The notes: a model not told the origin generated them from the letters alone. A DNA stretch of 44,914 bases from Obelidium mucronatum (GCA_025765595.1 JAIVFH010000227.1:1-44914), one strand, 5' to 3'; positions 18,123 through 29,386 are shown, counted from the stretch's first letter. A program made the numbers and translations.

Positions 18123-21100
18123 ATGCAACAGCCTGAGGCCGATGCGCCACCACCGCAGCCGGACTCGGTCATCGCTATGAAATCTATTGATAACAGTGCA
18201 GAGCAGAGGGAACAGGATGCGAGCGTGTGTTTGGCCAATCAAATTGCCGCAGCGGTTGCAGACAAGGACAACACGGCGCAGCTGGACGATATCCTCGCCT
18301 GTGCTTCGCCAGGTAGAGTGTATACTGTAGAGTAGACTGCGGCTAACAGCTTCCGGGCTTAGAAACGCTGCAGACGGCGGCGTCGCTGCTCGCGCCGGCG
18401 GACCTCCTCGCAGCGCTGCGGCAGGCGGTCCTCAATGGCGCAGACGCAGACGCAGACGCGCGCGGGCTCGCGGCACTGCTCGACGGACTCGCACACACGG
18501 CGGACAACTACGCGCACCGCGTCGGGCTGCTGCAGACGGCGGTGCGGCACGCGAGGGTCGGAGCGGCGCGCGTGCTGCTCGAGGGCTCTGCGTGCGGGCT
18601 GCTGCACGACGCGCTCGGCTTCGAACACGTCGTGCTGCTGAGCCAGACGCCGTCGGCGCCCGCCGCGCGCGCCCTCGAGTTTCTGCTCGCGAAGAACATC
18701 GCGCGCGTCGCCGGCGACCCCGCCGCCGCGATCGTGCCGCTGGAGCACGAGCACGAGCTGTGGTCGAACGCGAACCTGTGCTTCGGCCTGCCGCGGCTGC
18801 GCGTCGACAAGCTGGCGCGCAAGGACGCCCTCGGCCTGGCCCTCGCGCGCGCCGCCGCCGCGGGAAACATGCGCGCCGTGCGCGTGCTGCTCGACTGCCC
18901 CGGCGTCGACGTGCGCTGGCGCCGCGCCGTGTGCGTGCGGCTCGCCGAGCACGTGGCGAAGCGGCCCGACGTGGTCGACATTCTGAAGGGGGCACTCAAC
19001 GGCACAAACCGCGGCAAAGTGTTTTCCGTGTCTTCTCCGTCTTCTCCGTCGGGCGAAAGAATCCCGCTTCCGCATCGTCCAACGACGCTGAAAGTCGCCG
19101 ATTCTCCAAGCGCCCTTCGTCGTCCGAGTGCGATTCCGACCCCTTCTCTTTCTTCGTCTCATCGCAGGCTGAGCAGTGCCGCAAGGCTGCAGGAACAAGC
19201 AAGTGCACGATCAAGTGTCGCTTCTCACCAACAAAGTCAAAAGTCTGTCGACAGGCGCGCCAGTGTCGCTTCTCCTCGTATTACTACAATGTCACTGGAT
19301 GCTATTCCTAAACCGCCTTCCAATGGTATTGGTTTTGTCTTTTGGTCGCCTTCGGCGACTTGAAATAATCGAAGGCGGTCGCCTTCGGTTAACGCTTGTC
19401 TTTTGCCTCCATCAAATCAATCAATCAATCCAATCCAATCCATTAACCTCATTCATACTTTTTTTTAACAGGAACCAGGGACGCTAGTCTCTCTCGAAAT
19501 GGAAGAACGGGTTCAGAAAAGAGTCTTCCACGGAGTCCCACTTCAATCCCATCGAGCCCAAGAAACAATAGCAGCAGCAATAGTAGTAGCAATAGTACAA
19601 ACAACAAACCTCCTGTTCTTGGTGCCCGCAATGACTCTAAAAAGTCAATCAAGAAAAGTCCAAGGACTCCTTCACCGACTACTCCTTCTGTTGTTTTATT
19701 GTTGGACAAGAGTTTACCTCCTTCTCCACCAATCTCTCCACCAACAAACAATTCTGCTCTTGTTTTGGAAAATAAGTTGGATGATGGAGGTAATTTACTT
19801 GAGTCGCCGAAGGCGGATATCAGATCAGTCGCCGAAGGCGACACAGAATAAACGCCGAAGGCGTTCATCTCTTTCTCCAAACTCTCCAATGGAGCGAGGA
19901 ACGAGCGTAATATTCCAATGTTTCGGACAAAAACCAATTCTCAAACACATCTTTTTGCATCTCACCAGCACCACCAGCAATCAACAATGCTACACATGTT
20001 TTGGAAAACAAAGTTTCTATGACCCACGAACCAGATTCGATTTCATCAGACGCTGGTATGGTCCCTATGTCACTTTTGATTTCTCCAGAAAAGCATTCAG
20101 ACAATCAAGGTACAAACATCATCATGGAGCGAAGGAACATGTTTCTAACCCATAAACCCAAAATAGAACCTCATCATCAACAAAAACAAGTTATCGAAAA
20201 CTACAAACAATATGAACAACAACAACAACAAGTCGAACACAAAGAACAAACAGAAATTCTTCCAACTGACTCTATAACGGAATACACGAAACCCGATGCA
20301 GCATCTATGGCGCGTTTTGTGAAACGGAAAGGAACCGACCACTCACTCATGTTTTACTCATCGGAATCCGTGCACAGCTCCGCTGCGACACCCGATTTAT
20401 TGCGGATAAGCATGTCAACACCGGATTCTATGGTCTCTGCGACAAGCTTGTCTCTTGCGTCTCAAGTAAAGCAATATATTGCAGCGTATCCACCTGTCCC
20501 ACGACTTTCAAGCATAACAGAGCTATCCCCATACACAGGGCCTTCTCTGGTACGTTCCTTTTATTTTAAAATTCTTTTATCGCCAATCAAAACTTAACAA
20601 TTATATATAAATGGTTCTCCTATTAAGATCACTCTCCCAGACAAAATCCTAACCCAAATCATTCTCCACCTCTCCCAACGCGACATGACACACCTAACCA
20701 GCACATGCACACACCTAAGCACACTCTGCACAACGCTCCACTTTATGAGCACGTATATCCTGCACTCTCTGGGACCGACGCGGGCGTTTTTGAATATCAT
20801 GAATACCCCTGTATCAGCGGATCGAAATCAGCTTCTGGATGCCTTGTTTGAGAATTTGGGTGCTGGTGCTGGGGGTAGTGGTAGTGGTGCCGGTGGTGGT
20901 GGGGAGTCTGGGGATGGGAATGGCGTTTTGTCGGGGTTGATTGAGTTTTGTGTGGAGAAGGGGGAAGCGAATGGGTTGCGGGAGTTGTTGTTTCGGCAAC
21001 AACAGCAACAACAGCAACAGCCTCTGTTTCGGTATTTGAAGAAATGCGTATGGATGGGAGATGTGGATTGTTTGGAAGTGTTGCTTGAAAACATGTCGGA

Positions 21101-22547
21101 GGAAAGCGGCGGCGGCACCAGTGCCGGTATTGTATTGGAAAAGGGGGGAGATTCGAATACGAGTATGTCATCGGATTCTTTGTCCTTTGGGGGAGCCGTT
21201 GGAGAGTTGCTCTGTATCGCGGTTGAGAGGGGGCGGATTGGTGTTTTGGACCGGTTATTGACTGTTCCTGGGATTGTTTCTGACTCTGCTGCCTTGAATC
21301 GGGCCTTGTGTGTTTTGGCAAAAGGTGCTGTCGATGCGGGGGATGTTATGCATCGAGCGGATATTGCTGGGAAGTTGGTGTTGGCTGGTGCCGATGTGAC
21401 GAGTAACGGGTATGAAGCATTCAAGAGTGCAGCCGCCAGTGGTGATTCAGAGGTTTTCAAAGTCCTTGTAAGAGACGTTGTTGGAGGAGCTGAATTGAAA
21501 CGGCGGAGGTCTACCTTGGGGTTACAAGCTGCAGCCGCCGCGGCCGCTGCCTCGATGGCGAAACTATCGGGTGCAAGCAGTGGAGCTCTACTAACGAGTC
21601 CCGTGAGTTTCGAGCTCCCCCATCGCCATGGCCTTGACTTGGGCCGCCGGCCATCAACACACGCAAGCAGCGAAGACATGACAGAAACCGACCACGCCGC
21701 CCTCGAACAAGTATACATGATTGTGGCAACCCAAGGCCAAGCCGCCTCCATGAAAGTGCTCCTCTCCGAATCCCGAACATGGTCCATGCCGAACGGAATC
21801 AAACGGAACTTGATCCCAGCCACCTTGAAAGCCGTATCAAGCGGATGGGTTGGCGTTGTCAAGGCCATCACTGAAAGCAAATGCTGGCTCGAAATCGTCA
21901 AGGAAGTAGGTGGTGATGTGTTGTTGGACCAGGCCTCGCGCTACGTTTTCGAAAACGAAGCCTTGTCTTTGGATGAACCTGTGCGGATCCGGAAACTCTT
22001 GGAACGGCCTGTTGCGCAGATTATCGATGGCGACGGGGTGATCCCGCACAGTGCTGCGATGGTGGAAGCAATGATTGCGGGAGTTGCTGGAACGACTGCT
22101 GCACGCTTTACAGCCTTTGAAACGACAATCATGAAGAAGGGGATTGATTCGCATTCGTTTTTGATTTCGGCTAAGCCAAATGATCGCGATTCGCCGTTCC
22201 AGGCCATTAAGGATAAGGTTTTGCTCCAGGCAGTGTGGCTGGGCCATGAAGCTGTGATGGATGCTGTGATTACAGTGTTGCAGCCGGATTTGACGGGGCC
22301 TGTCGGGCAGAGTGTGTTGGTTGCGGCGGCTTGTCAAGGGCATACCAAGATTGTGGCGTCTTTGATAAGTGCTGGAGTTGACTTTGAGAGTGGCGGTGGG
22401 ATTGTGTTTGATATTGCGCAGGATCGGGGTCATTTGGATACGCTGAAGCATCTTAAAATGATGAGGGAGATTCGAGTCAAGGTGGCCAAGGATGCAGAGG
22501 TCAAGGCGAAGGAACGAGCAAAGAAGCGCTCAACTACTATAATATGA
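18123..22547 (+). CDS. Large ankyrin-like/F-box protein, 5 exons
   Basis: Exons 18123-18312, 18363-19325, 19472-19789, 19969-20549 and 20628-22547 join in phase to 1323 aa. An N-terminal helical-repeat region has ankyrin-like units (LLQTAVRHARVGAARVLLEG, ALARAAAAGNMRAVRVLLDC). A long Ser/Pro/Gln-rich disordered linker follows. Exon 5 opens with an F-box (ITLPDKILTQIILHLSQRDM), then more ankyrin-like units (AVERGRIGVLDRLLT, AAASGDSEVFKVLV, AAACQGHTKIVASLISAG). F-box proteins couple substrates to SCF ubiquitin ligases through Skp1, and the repeats would bind the substrate. Exon 2 is GC saturated up to about 19010, then ordinary. Introns 2 and 3 are long and hold palindromes. Two separate genes (split near 20550) cannot be excluded. 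Confidence 0.6.
19345..19387. repeat. Palindromic CGCC-TTC-GGCG elements in intron 2
   Basis: GTCGCCTTCGGCGACT (19345-19360) folds into a hairpin with a C-UUCG-G tetraloop. CGAAGGCG (19370-19377) and CGCCTTCG (19380-19387) form a second inverted repeat. Both lie in the 146-nt intron 19326-19471. Confidence 0.8.
19805..19865. repeat. Palindromic CGCC-GAA-GGCG elements in intron 3
   Basis: Three copies, with cores at 19805-19815, 19830-19840 and 19853-19863. The copy AGTCGCCGAAGGCGAC (19827-19842) is the exact reverse complement of 19345-19360 in the preceding intron. All lie in the 179-nt intron 19790-19968. Confidence 0.8.
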
Positions 22548-22757
22548 AGGCGTGAGGAAGATGTGTTTGCTGTGATGTGTAGTTTATTACGCCAAGTAAT
22601 TTTTTTTTTTTTTTGTTTTAATTTAGATTATTCTTTTGGGTGTAAAAACAAAATATAGAGATGTGTATTGTCGATATGCTTTTTTGCTCATTTGTTCACA
22701 ATTACCAACTGCTCTTTTGGATTTTTTTACTTTTAGGAATGAAGGCGCTTTTTCAGG

Positions 22758-24556
22758 TTACAAATCCGCCCTATTCCGCCGTGTTACTCTCAACTTGAGT
22801 CCTTTTGGTAAATGCATGGCGACTCCATGAACGTGAACAAGGTTTTGCCCAGGCACAAGGTCAAAGTTGAATTGATGAAACAACTTGATCAAAACAACTT
22901 TTTTCTCCATCATGGCCATTTTCATGCCTGGACACATGTGAGGACCAGCGCCAAACTAGGTAATTAAGTGTGTTGTAAGGCAATAGAAGAAAAAAAAAAA
23001 AAAGAGAAGAGACGGCCCTCACCGGCATCCACCCTGCATCAAAAGAACCACGATCAAAGCGTTCAGGAATAAACTCTTTCGCATCCTCTCCCCAAACATT
23101 CACATCGAAATGCACATTCTGCACATGCACTGTAAACACTGAATCCTTTTCAAACTCGTGACCCAGTAATTTGACCTGCGTCTGCCCAATCCGATCAATC
23201 GCGAAAACAACTGGATAGTAGCGCAACGTTTCACGCAACAAGTTATCCAAGTATTTGAATTTGGGGAGTTGGTCGAAAGAGAGTTCACTGTCGGGGTGTG
23301 GGAGGAGTGCGTCGATTTCGGATTTGAGTTTGGAGAGGATTTCGGGGCGTTGTGCGAGGACGAGGAAAACGTTTGTTAGAGCGTTGGAGGTGGTTTCGTG
23401 GCCGGCGAGAATGATTGATAGTGTTTCATCTTTGATTTCCGCGTCAGTGAATATCTGAGGAAGGAGAAGAGGAGGAAAAGGGGGACAATTTTTTAAATAT
23501 ATAGTCTTGTTGATAGAAAGGCATCCAATTGTACTCAACGCTTTCTCCGTTTTCGTCTTTTGCCAAAAGAACCTCCAAAAAGTCGCTGTCTTCTTGAACG
23601 AGGCCATTCTTTCTGGGGAGTAAAAATGAATTCACCATGTCATCAAAGAATTTGTTGACGGGCACAAGTTGCTTTGGGGTTGCATTAAAGAACCAATGCA
23701 ACAAAGGCGGCACCACGATTCGATAAACAAGAGATTGTGAAAATCTATCGATATTGGTTCTTAGCGTGCTTGTATCAGCGATTGTTGCTTTTGATCCCGT
23801 GGCTGAAGTTTTCGCAAGTTCAGAGTTTTCAAATGTATCAAGACACGACATGTTATGAGAGAACGCCGACAGCATGATAATATCAAGAGTTGAGTAGGAA
23901 ATATATTCACGGATATCCACGGTAGTGTCGCTTGACTCGGCAGTTTCGATACGTTGGTTGAAAATACGGACCAAATCATCCATGATTCCCACAGCGGCCG
24001 TGAACGCCTTTTGAACAAACTGGGGCCCCATCGCGCTTTGGACAGCTTTGCGGTGTTTCTTCCAGATGTCTCCGGTTTTCATTCCAAAGAGAGCTTGAAA
24101 TCAACTTGGCAATCAAAAAATAATACACTTTGAGCACCCGCCGCATAAGGAAAACTCACGAAATTCAAACAAGTCGGTGCTGTTTTTGAGGAGATAGTCT
24201 GAGCGTGTAAAGTCGCTGGATGTCAGAATGCGGCGGCCAGCAGCAGCATCGCTAACGACGACAAAGAAACTGCCAAAGAGGTCCGCGGCCAGAATTGGAC
24301 CGAGGCGGTCTTGCAGCTGTATAGAAGAGTGTTAGGCTGGGATCAGAACTTGAAATGACCGAAAGCGGCTTACTTTAGCAAGGTACTGCGGTAAGTGGCC
24401 CTGTGCCAGTTTAGGAAAGTACGCCAGCATCGATCCGAGGATAGGCAACTGGAACGGCCGCGGCAGTGTTGGAAACGGCTTTTTCGCGGTCCATGTCCAA
24501 GGCACCACGAGGATTGCAAGGAGAGCAACAGTCGCTGTGATGAGAGTAGAGAACAT
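22758..24556 (-). CDS. Cytochrome P450 monooxygenase, 5 exons
   Basis: Minus-strand exons 24374-24556, 24160-24316, 23540-24093, 23023-23454 and 22758-22955 give 507 aa, typical for a microsomal P450. An N-terminal membrane anchor (MFSTLITATVALLAILVV) leads to a Pro-rich hinge (FPTLPRPFQLPILG). Conserved sites: GDIWKKHRK (helix C), AGHETTS in helix I at about 315-321, ETLR (ExxR, helix K) at about 373-376, PERF, and heme loop FGAGPHMCPG with thiolate Cys450. The usual Arg two before the Cys is His. It would catalyse NADPH-dependent hydroxylation at the ER; the substrate is unknown. Intron 3 uses a weak donor (GTTGAG), the least certain junction. The start is 125 bp from the divergent seven-helix gene. 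Confidence 0.9.
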
Positions 24557-24681
24557 GTGATTGGGGGGTTGGGTAATCTCCGTGGCTGATTCTTTTTTTT
24601 TTCTCGTTCCTTGTGACAGAGTTCTTTTCCCGCTTGATGTTCTTTGCATATGGTGATTGGTTGAAAAACACAATTCGTACA

Positions 24682-25590
24682 ATGGACTTTTCAAACAGCC
24701 CTCCTTCATTTCCTAGTCGAACTCAGCTCGAAGAAGTTCTAAGATTTCGTGCTGCGGGGTGCATACTGTATAGCATCGAAGGCATTTGCCTTTTCATCTT
24801 GATTCTGTACGAAAACAAGTATGCGCTCAAGTCCCTGATAAAGCCATTCAACGCGTACTTACTACTCATGAGTATATGCTTAATTACACACTACGCGTGC
24901 GACTACTTGTATGTACGTGGCCTCGAACAGCTTGATTTAGCGTTTGAATTAAAAGATGAGGAGTCCTTTAACCGAATTGCAACCGCTCAAATCGGAATCA
25001 CAATTGCAACGGCATATATTTCCAACGCGTTTGATGCGTTTTATTTAATGGCCGGATGGAGTCGATCGTCTTCAATCTTGAAAAGAGTCATTCCCAAATA
25101 CTTTCACACATGTGACATTGCCCTCAAAGCGGTTCTAGTCATCTTTTCGACAGTTATTCCCTTTATTCAAACTGTGTGGCCGATTCTTCTCACTGACGAC
25201 GATCAAGTGTTGAAAGCAATGCGTTTGGGGAACCAGCTATTCTTGGGCTGTTTGAGTTTCCTTATTGCTTTTGATGTTGGATTTTTGCTTTCCTTTGTCC
25301 GATTTTTGAGTCATACTGTTATCGCCGAAAGCGAGAAGCCAGAGTTTAAATTTCTATTGATTTCGCGGTTCGGTGTCGTTTCGGCCGCATTATATATTTT
25401 GCTTTTGGTATTCTATGGTGTTGTTGCATGTGGTGTGGTTCTACCTCATCTCGTTGATACAGTACTCTATTTTACTATGTACAACGTAATGTGTGCCTTG
25501 AAAGTAGCGCTGTTTTGGGCGTCTTTGAAAGAAAAAGAGAATGGTCAGAAAAAGCGAAGGCAAACTCTTCAGTATGAAGAAAACACGTAA
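24682..25590 (+). CDS. Seven-helix membrane protein, family member 2
   Basis: 302 aa, single exon, starting at Met 24682 (MDFSNSPPSF). An upstream in-frame Met at 24613 lies inside the divergent P450 promoter region. Seven hydrophobic helices run from about residue 24 to 280, with a short Lys-rich cytosolic tail (KEKENGQKKRR). Family signatures: LYENKYALKSLIKPFN after helix 1, AGWSRSSSILKRVIP after helix 3, DVGFLLSFVRFL in helix 5, and LLISRFGVVSAALYILLL opening helix 6. These align over the full length with member 3 at 27137. I recognise no known receptor, transporter or channel motif. Confidence 0.75.
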   Translation: MDFSNSPPSFPSRTQLEEVLRFRAAGCILYSIEGICLFILILYENKYALKSLIKPFNAYLLLMSICLITHYACDYLYVRGLEQLDLAFELKDEESFNRIATAQIGITIATAYISNAFDAFYLMAGWSRSSSILKRVIPKYFHTCDIALKAVLVIFSTVIPFIQTVWPILLTDDDQVLKAMRLGNQLFLGCLSFLIAFDVGFLLSFVRFLSHTVIAESEKPEFKFLLISRFGVVSAALYILLLVFYGVVACGVVLPHLVDTVLYFTMYNVMCALKVALFWASLKEKENGQKKRRQTLQYEENT

Positions 25591-25742
25591 AAGAATGTTG
25601 TTGTGAAACGAGAGAAAAAAAATAATATAGTTTTACATGAGAGTTTTCGACAGATGTCACTACGGTGTCAACGTCAGCAACAACCCGCACTAGAAACTAA
25701 CAAATAAACATTTGACTGTTTTATTCATTGTTTTTTCATTGT

Positions 25743-26778
25743 CTAATGTCTACCGGCAGATAGGTACTCATGAATTGGAATCACGACCTTATCTGGGTCT
25801 TCAAAAATGACATTGTGTCCTGCGTTTTCCAATAAAACTACGCTTGCTTCAGGCATACATTGACGGAATATAGGCAATACTTTTTCAGGGACAAGTATTT
25901 CATCTTTCGTGCCCTATATGCATCAAAAAAAGTTAAAATAAAACCCTTGACCATAAACAAGAATAAAATACACACCCAGATGCAGAGCACACGAGTACCA
26001 AACAGTTTTCCGACTCTTTCAAATGCATTTCTAGATCCTTGAAGAGGTCCATATCTCACGGAACTCAGAAATGCACGCAGTATTCCAGGACTGTATTGGT
26101 AATGTGCTTCAAGAACACGACCTGCATGAATGACGTGAGGACTGCTGGCGAAAGCTGAAGCCGCGAGTTCCTTCTTTGTGTTTTTTGTCAAGATATATCG
26201 TCCAAATAGATGTGTAACAATATCGCCAATGATTGGCATTGCTATTAGCTTCCCCTCCAGAGGAAGTTCCTTCCACAAAAGCACGGTCAGATGTAGGATC
26301 AGCAAAAAGAAGATTAACAAACCATTAATCCGGATGGTGCCACGAGGATCAGCTTGTCGACGCGTTCTGGGTGGCAGTCCGCAAAGTGCGTGGCCACCCC
26401 CCCGCCCATGGAGTACCCCACGATGCTGGCGCGCCCCCAGCCGACGTGGTCCAGCAGCTCGAGCAGCTGGCGCGAGTACAGCGCATGGCTGTAGCGCTTA
26501 GCGGGGGCCTCGGAGCCGCCGCGGCCGAACAGATCGAGCGCCAGCACGCGCAGGCCCTGGCTGGCGAAGCGCGCGACGGTCTGCGGCATGGCGGCCCAGG
26601 CGAAGCCAATGCCGCACACGAGCACGATGCGCGCCCCGTCCTCGGCGCCCAGCAGCCGGTAGTACGTGGCGCCGCTGGCGAGCGCTGCCACGCGACCGTC
26701 GGAGAACGTGAAGAGCTGTCGCACGCTGGCGGGGACGGCGGGGTCCAGCATGCTGCCGAGGGCTTGGCCGGCGAACAT
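25743..26778 (-). CDS. Alpha/beta-hydrolase fold protein
   Basis: Minus-strand exons 26323-26778, 25976-26269 and 25743-25913 give 306 aa. The catalytic triad is visible: GYSMGG with nucleophile Ser123, GTKDEILVP with Asp254, and ENAGHNVIFE with His283. ALDLFGRGGSEAP is the usual loop before the first helix. The cap region (about 150-240) is helical, so the enzyme is probably a monomeric esterase, lipase or BPHL/ABHD-type hydrolase. The substrate cannot be told from sequence. There is no signal peptide, so it is likely cytosolic. Exon 1 is GC saturated while exons 2 and 3 are AT rich. The 53-nt intron 1 has a CTGAC branch site. Confidence 0.85.
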
Positions 26779-27136
26779 TGTTTTGTGAATTTGTGATTAA
26801 ATTGCAAAGCGCAAAAAGTGACAGCATTGGGGTGTCTGTTATCGTATAGAGGAGGAGTGAGGGGAGTGAACGATGACGTCCTTTGGAACTTTGGGAATTT
26901 ATTATTGGTTGCACACAATATTAACTAATAAATATAACAGACAAATAGAATAATAAATATAACTGAGTGACGGGAAGTATAAATAGAGAGATAGATAGTG
27001 TCAGTAATAAAGGCGGTAATGAGGGATACGACAAGCATCATTCTTGATGATCGGCTGGCTGAAAGGCCATTGTTTAAATTTCTTTTGCAAATGGCAGTTT
27101 CGCAATGCTATTCTGAACAGCAATGAATCAAAGACA
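26779..27136. promoter_or_regulatory. Divergent promoter region, hydrolase and seven-helix member 3
   Basis: 358 bases without a gene. It holds a 13-bp direct repeat TAATAAATATAAC (about 26925 and 26951) and a TATA-like TATAAATA at 26978-26985 facing the plus-strand gene, 151 bases before its ATG. Nothing else stands out. Confidence 0.45.
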
Positions 27137-28009
27137 ATGGGAACTGACACATCACAGCCTTCCCTCTTTCCGTTTGACGGATTCGAGGCATATAACATAA
27201 CGCTGCTTGCAGTATATACACTCGAAACCTTCGCACTCATCATCTTTGTGTTGTACGAGAATAGCTGGAATGGGAGAGCTTTATTGAAACCATACAATCT
27301 GTTTCTGACGCTAATGGGGCTTTTCATGGTAATTCACTACGCTGCTATTTGCGCAGAGATTCGATGTATCTATAGATTAAAATTTCTAATGGAAAGTGGC
27401 AACATTGATGCGTTTCTAGCTACAATCCAGTACTTGCATTGGCTTTCAGCTTTGTCTACATATTTTTCATCTGCTGTCGATATATGCTACTTTCTCGCAG
27501 GGTGGCATCGATCACATGCAATTCTTAAAAGAATGCTGGTTAACCGCTTCTATGTGTTTGACAGGCTGTTGAAAGCTGTCCTGTTTATCTACATTCTGGT
27601 GCCACCATTCTTGCTCACAATCTTACCACTGTTTTTGAAGGATGCGAAAACTGGCCAACTGATATTTGCGGCGGGAAACTACATCTTTATTATTTGTCTT
27701 GCTATTCTTACTGCATTCGACGTCGGGATGGTTGTTGTTTTCGTTCGATACCTGCGAGAAACGATAATGACTGAGGATGGAGGAATGAAACTCGATTTTT
27801 TACTCATTGCGCGATTCGGAATAGTTTCAGCCGCCGTCTATGTTTTGTTGTCTGCTCTATACATAGCCATGGTTTGCGGGGTTTCTCTTCCTCTACAACT
27901 GTTTACGGCGACTTTTTTCATTCTTTTCAACACACTCTGTGGTTTAAAAGTCGCACTTTATTGGAATCAAATATCAAAGAACAAGGAAACTCTTGGCGCA
28001 CCAAAATAA
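27137..28009 (+). CDS. Seven-helix membrane protein, family member 3
   Basis: 290 aa, single exon, from Met at 27137 (MGTDTSQPSL); an earlier in-frame Met at 27044 adds a poorly conserved stretch. Seven hydrophobic helices align with member 2. Shared landmarks: LYENSWNGRALLKPYN, AGWHRSHAILKRML, DVGMVVVFVRYLRETI, LLIARFGIVSAAVYVLL, and CGLKVALYWNQI in helix 7. The gene converges on PFK with 20 bases between stop codons, so the 3' ends must overlap in transcription. Confidence 0.75.
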   Translation: MGTDTSQPSLFPFDGFEAYNITLLAVYTLETFALIIFVLYENSWNGRALLKPYNLFLTLMGLFMVIHYAAICAEIRCIYRLKFLMESGNIDAFLATIQYLHWLSALSTYFSSAVDICYFLAGWHRSHAILKRMLVNRFYVFDRLLKAVLFIYILVPPFLLTILPLFLKDAKTGQLIFAAGNYIFIICLAILTAFDVGMVVVFVRYLRETIMTEDGGMKLDFLLIARFGIVSAAVYVLLSALYIAMVCGVSLPLQLFTATFFILFNTLCGLKVALYWNQISKNKETLGAPK

Positions 28010-28029
28010 ATTACTTCAATAATATACCA

Positions 28030-29342
28030 TCAGGACTCCTCGTCGTAATAATATTTGCTGAGTACTTTAATCAAGCGCGTCAAACCCATCCACCACGCCT
28101 TGGTCCCTCTTCTTTTATCCATATCCGTTTCTTCCAACAAAACATCCACAGGAGTGAAAACAACATCCGCCCCACGAATGCCAATTACACAAGCATGCTC
28201 GGAGCGCGTGGTGTATCCGTAGAAATCTGGTATCTTTGTTGTTGCTGTCGCCTTTCCTGCAAGCGCAGACTCTCGGCCTTGGGACTCACAGCTCTCCTTG
28301 AACGCCTTTTGGATCCAATCAATGCAGTTGACGCTCATACGCGTGGCGCGAATTCGATCTAACGGACTTGGTACCCCTCCCTGCTGCAAGTGACCCAAGA
28401 CAGCCGTTCTGGAATCAAATAGCCCCTTGCCCTCATGACGAAGAATATTTGAAACCACCTGCGTTGTAAATGTTTTGCTGGCCGCCTCGGCTCGGAAAAT
28501 AACTCGTCCTTCATGTTTTCCTGCATCATCCATGTACCGGTTGTTCAAGTGCTTTACATCGCGTTGAAGCATATCGAGCGAGATTCCTTCTTCTGGAATA
28601 TAGACTGTAGTCGCGCCTGACGCTAGGCCTCCCAATACAGCGAGATATCTTTTTTTTTCAAAAGACGTTTTTGTGTAAATCCTTCTTTCTGCCTTCATGG
28701 AGAGATAACTCACCCGCAATTCCCGCCTTGGACTTCCACAACAAAAACACGCTTCTGGCTGGCTGTAGCACTGAGTTTGATACGATCGGTTGCCTCCACA
28801 ATTGAATTGAGAGCAGTATCGCTCCCAATGGAAAAATCAGTTCCAGGCACATTATTGCTGACAGTCGCCGGCAAATTAATCATTGGAATACAGAAGGCAG
28901 GATACATTTTCCGAGCTGCATTCAGCGTAACAAGCGAAGTATACGCTTCAAAGCCCCCGATAATCAAAAGGGCTTGAATATTGTGTTTTTGGAGACTATA
29001 CGCGATTCGACCACAGTCAATATAGGAGCTTGCGTAAGCGTCACTGAGATCTGGGACTTTAGTTCCAGGCATTGGTTGGGGATGATCCCGATTGGTTCCA
29101 AGTTCACTTCCTCCCTTGGATTGCCAGCCAATCACCTGCTGCCATGTAATTGGAGAGACTTCGTTTTTGCAGAGGCCAGAGAATCCATTGCGAATGGCGA
29201 GAGGTGTGTGGCCACGGTTCAGACACAGTCTTGCAGCTACACGTGTGGCCGTATTCATGCCTCCAGCAGGTGCACCAGTGTGAATGATACCAATTCTAAT
29301 TTGCTATGGTGGAAATTTTCGTTAAATAAAAGTTTAACAAGT

Positions 29343-29386
<44 letters not shown>

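Noticed and set aside
18359..19198. 279-aa minus-strand frame opposite exon 2 of the F-box gene
   Set aside because: Arg/Ala/His-rich shadow of a GC-saturated exon, with no domain; the plus strand splices in phase and shows helical repeats.
19790..19850. Exon 3 of the F-box gene reading through to TAA at 19848
   Set aside because: That would end the protein in the palindromes and orphan the coding frame at 19969-20549. GTAATT with an acceptor at 19968 keeps phase.
20828..21901. 357-aa minus-strand frame opposite exon 5 of the F-box gene
   Set aside because: Contains a Cys run from a CAA/CAG repeat and Pro-rich filler. The F-box and ankyrin-like units are on the plus strand.
26371..26914. 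Overlapping frames on both strands at exon 1 of the hydrolase
   Set aside because: By-products of the GC patch. Only one frame has GYSMGG and joins the Asp and His exons.
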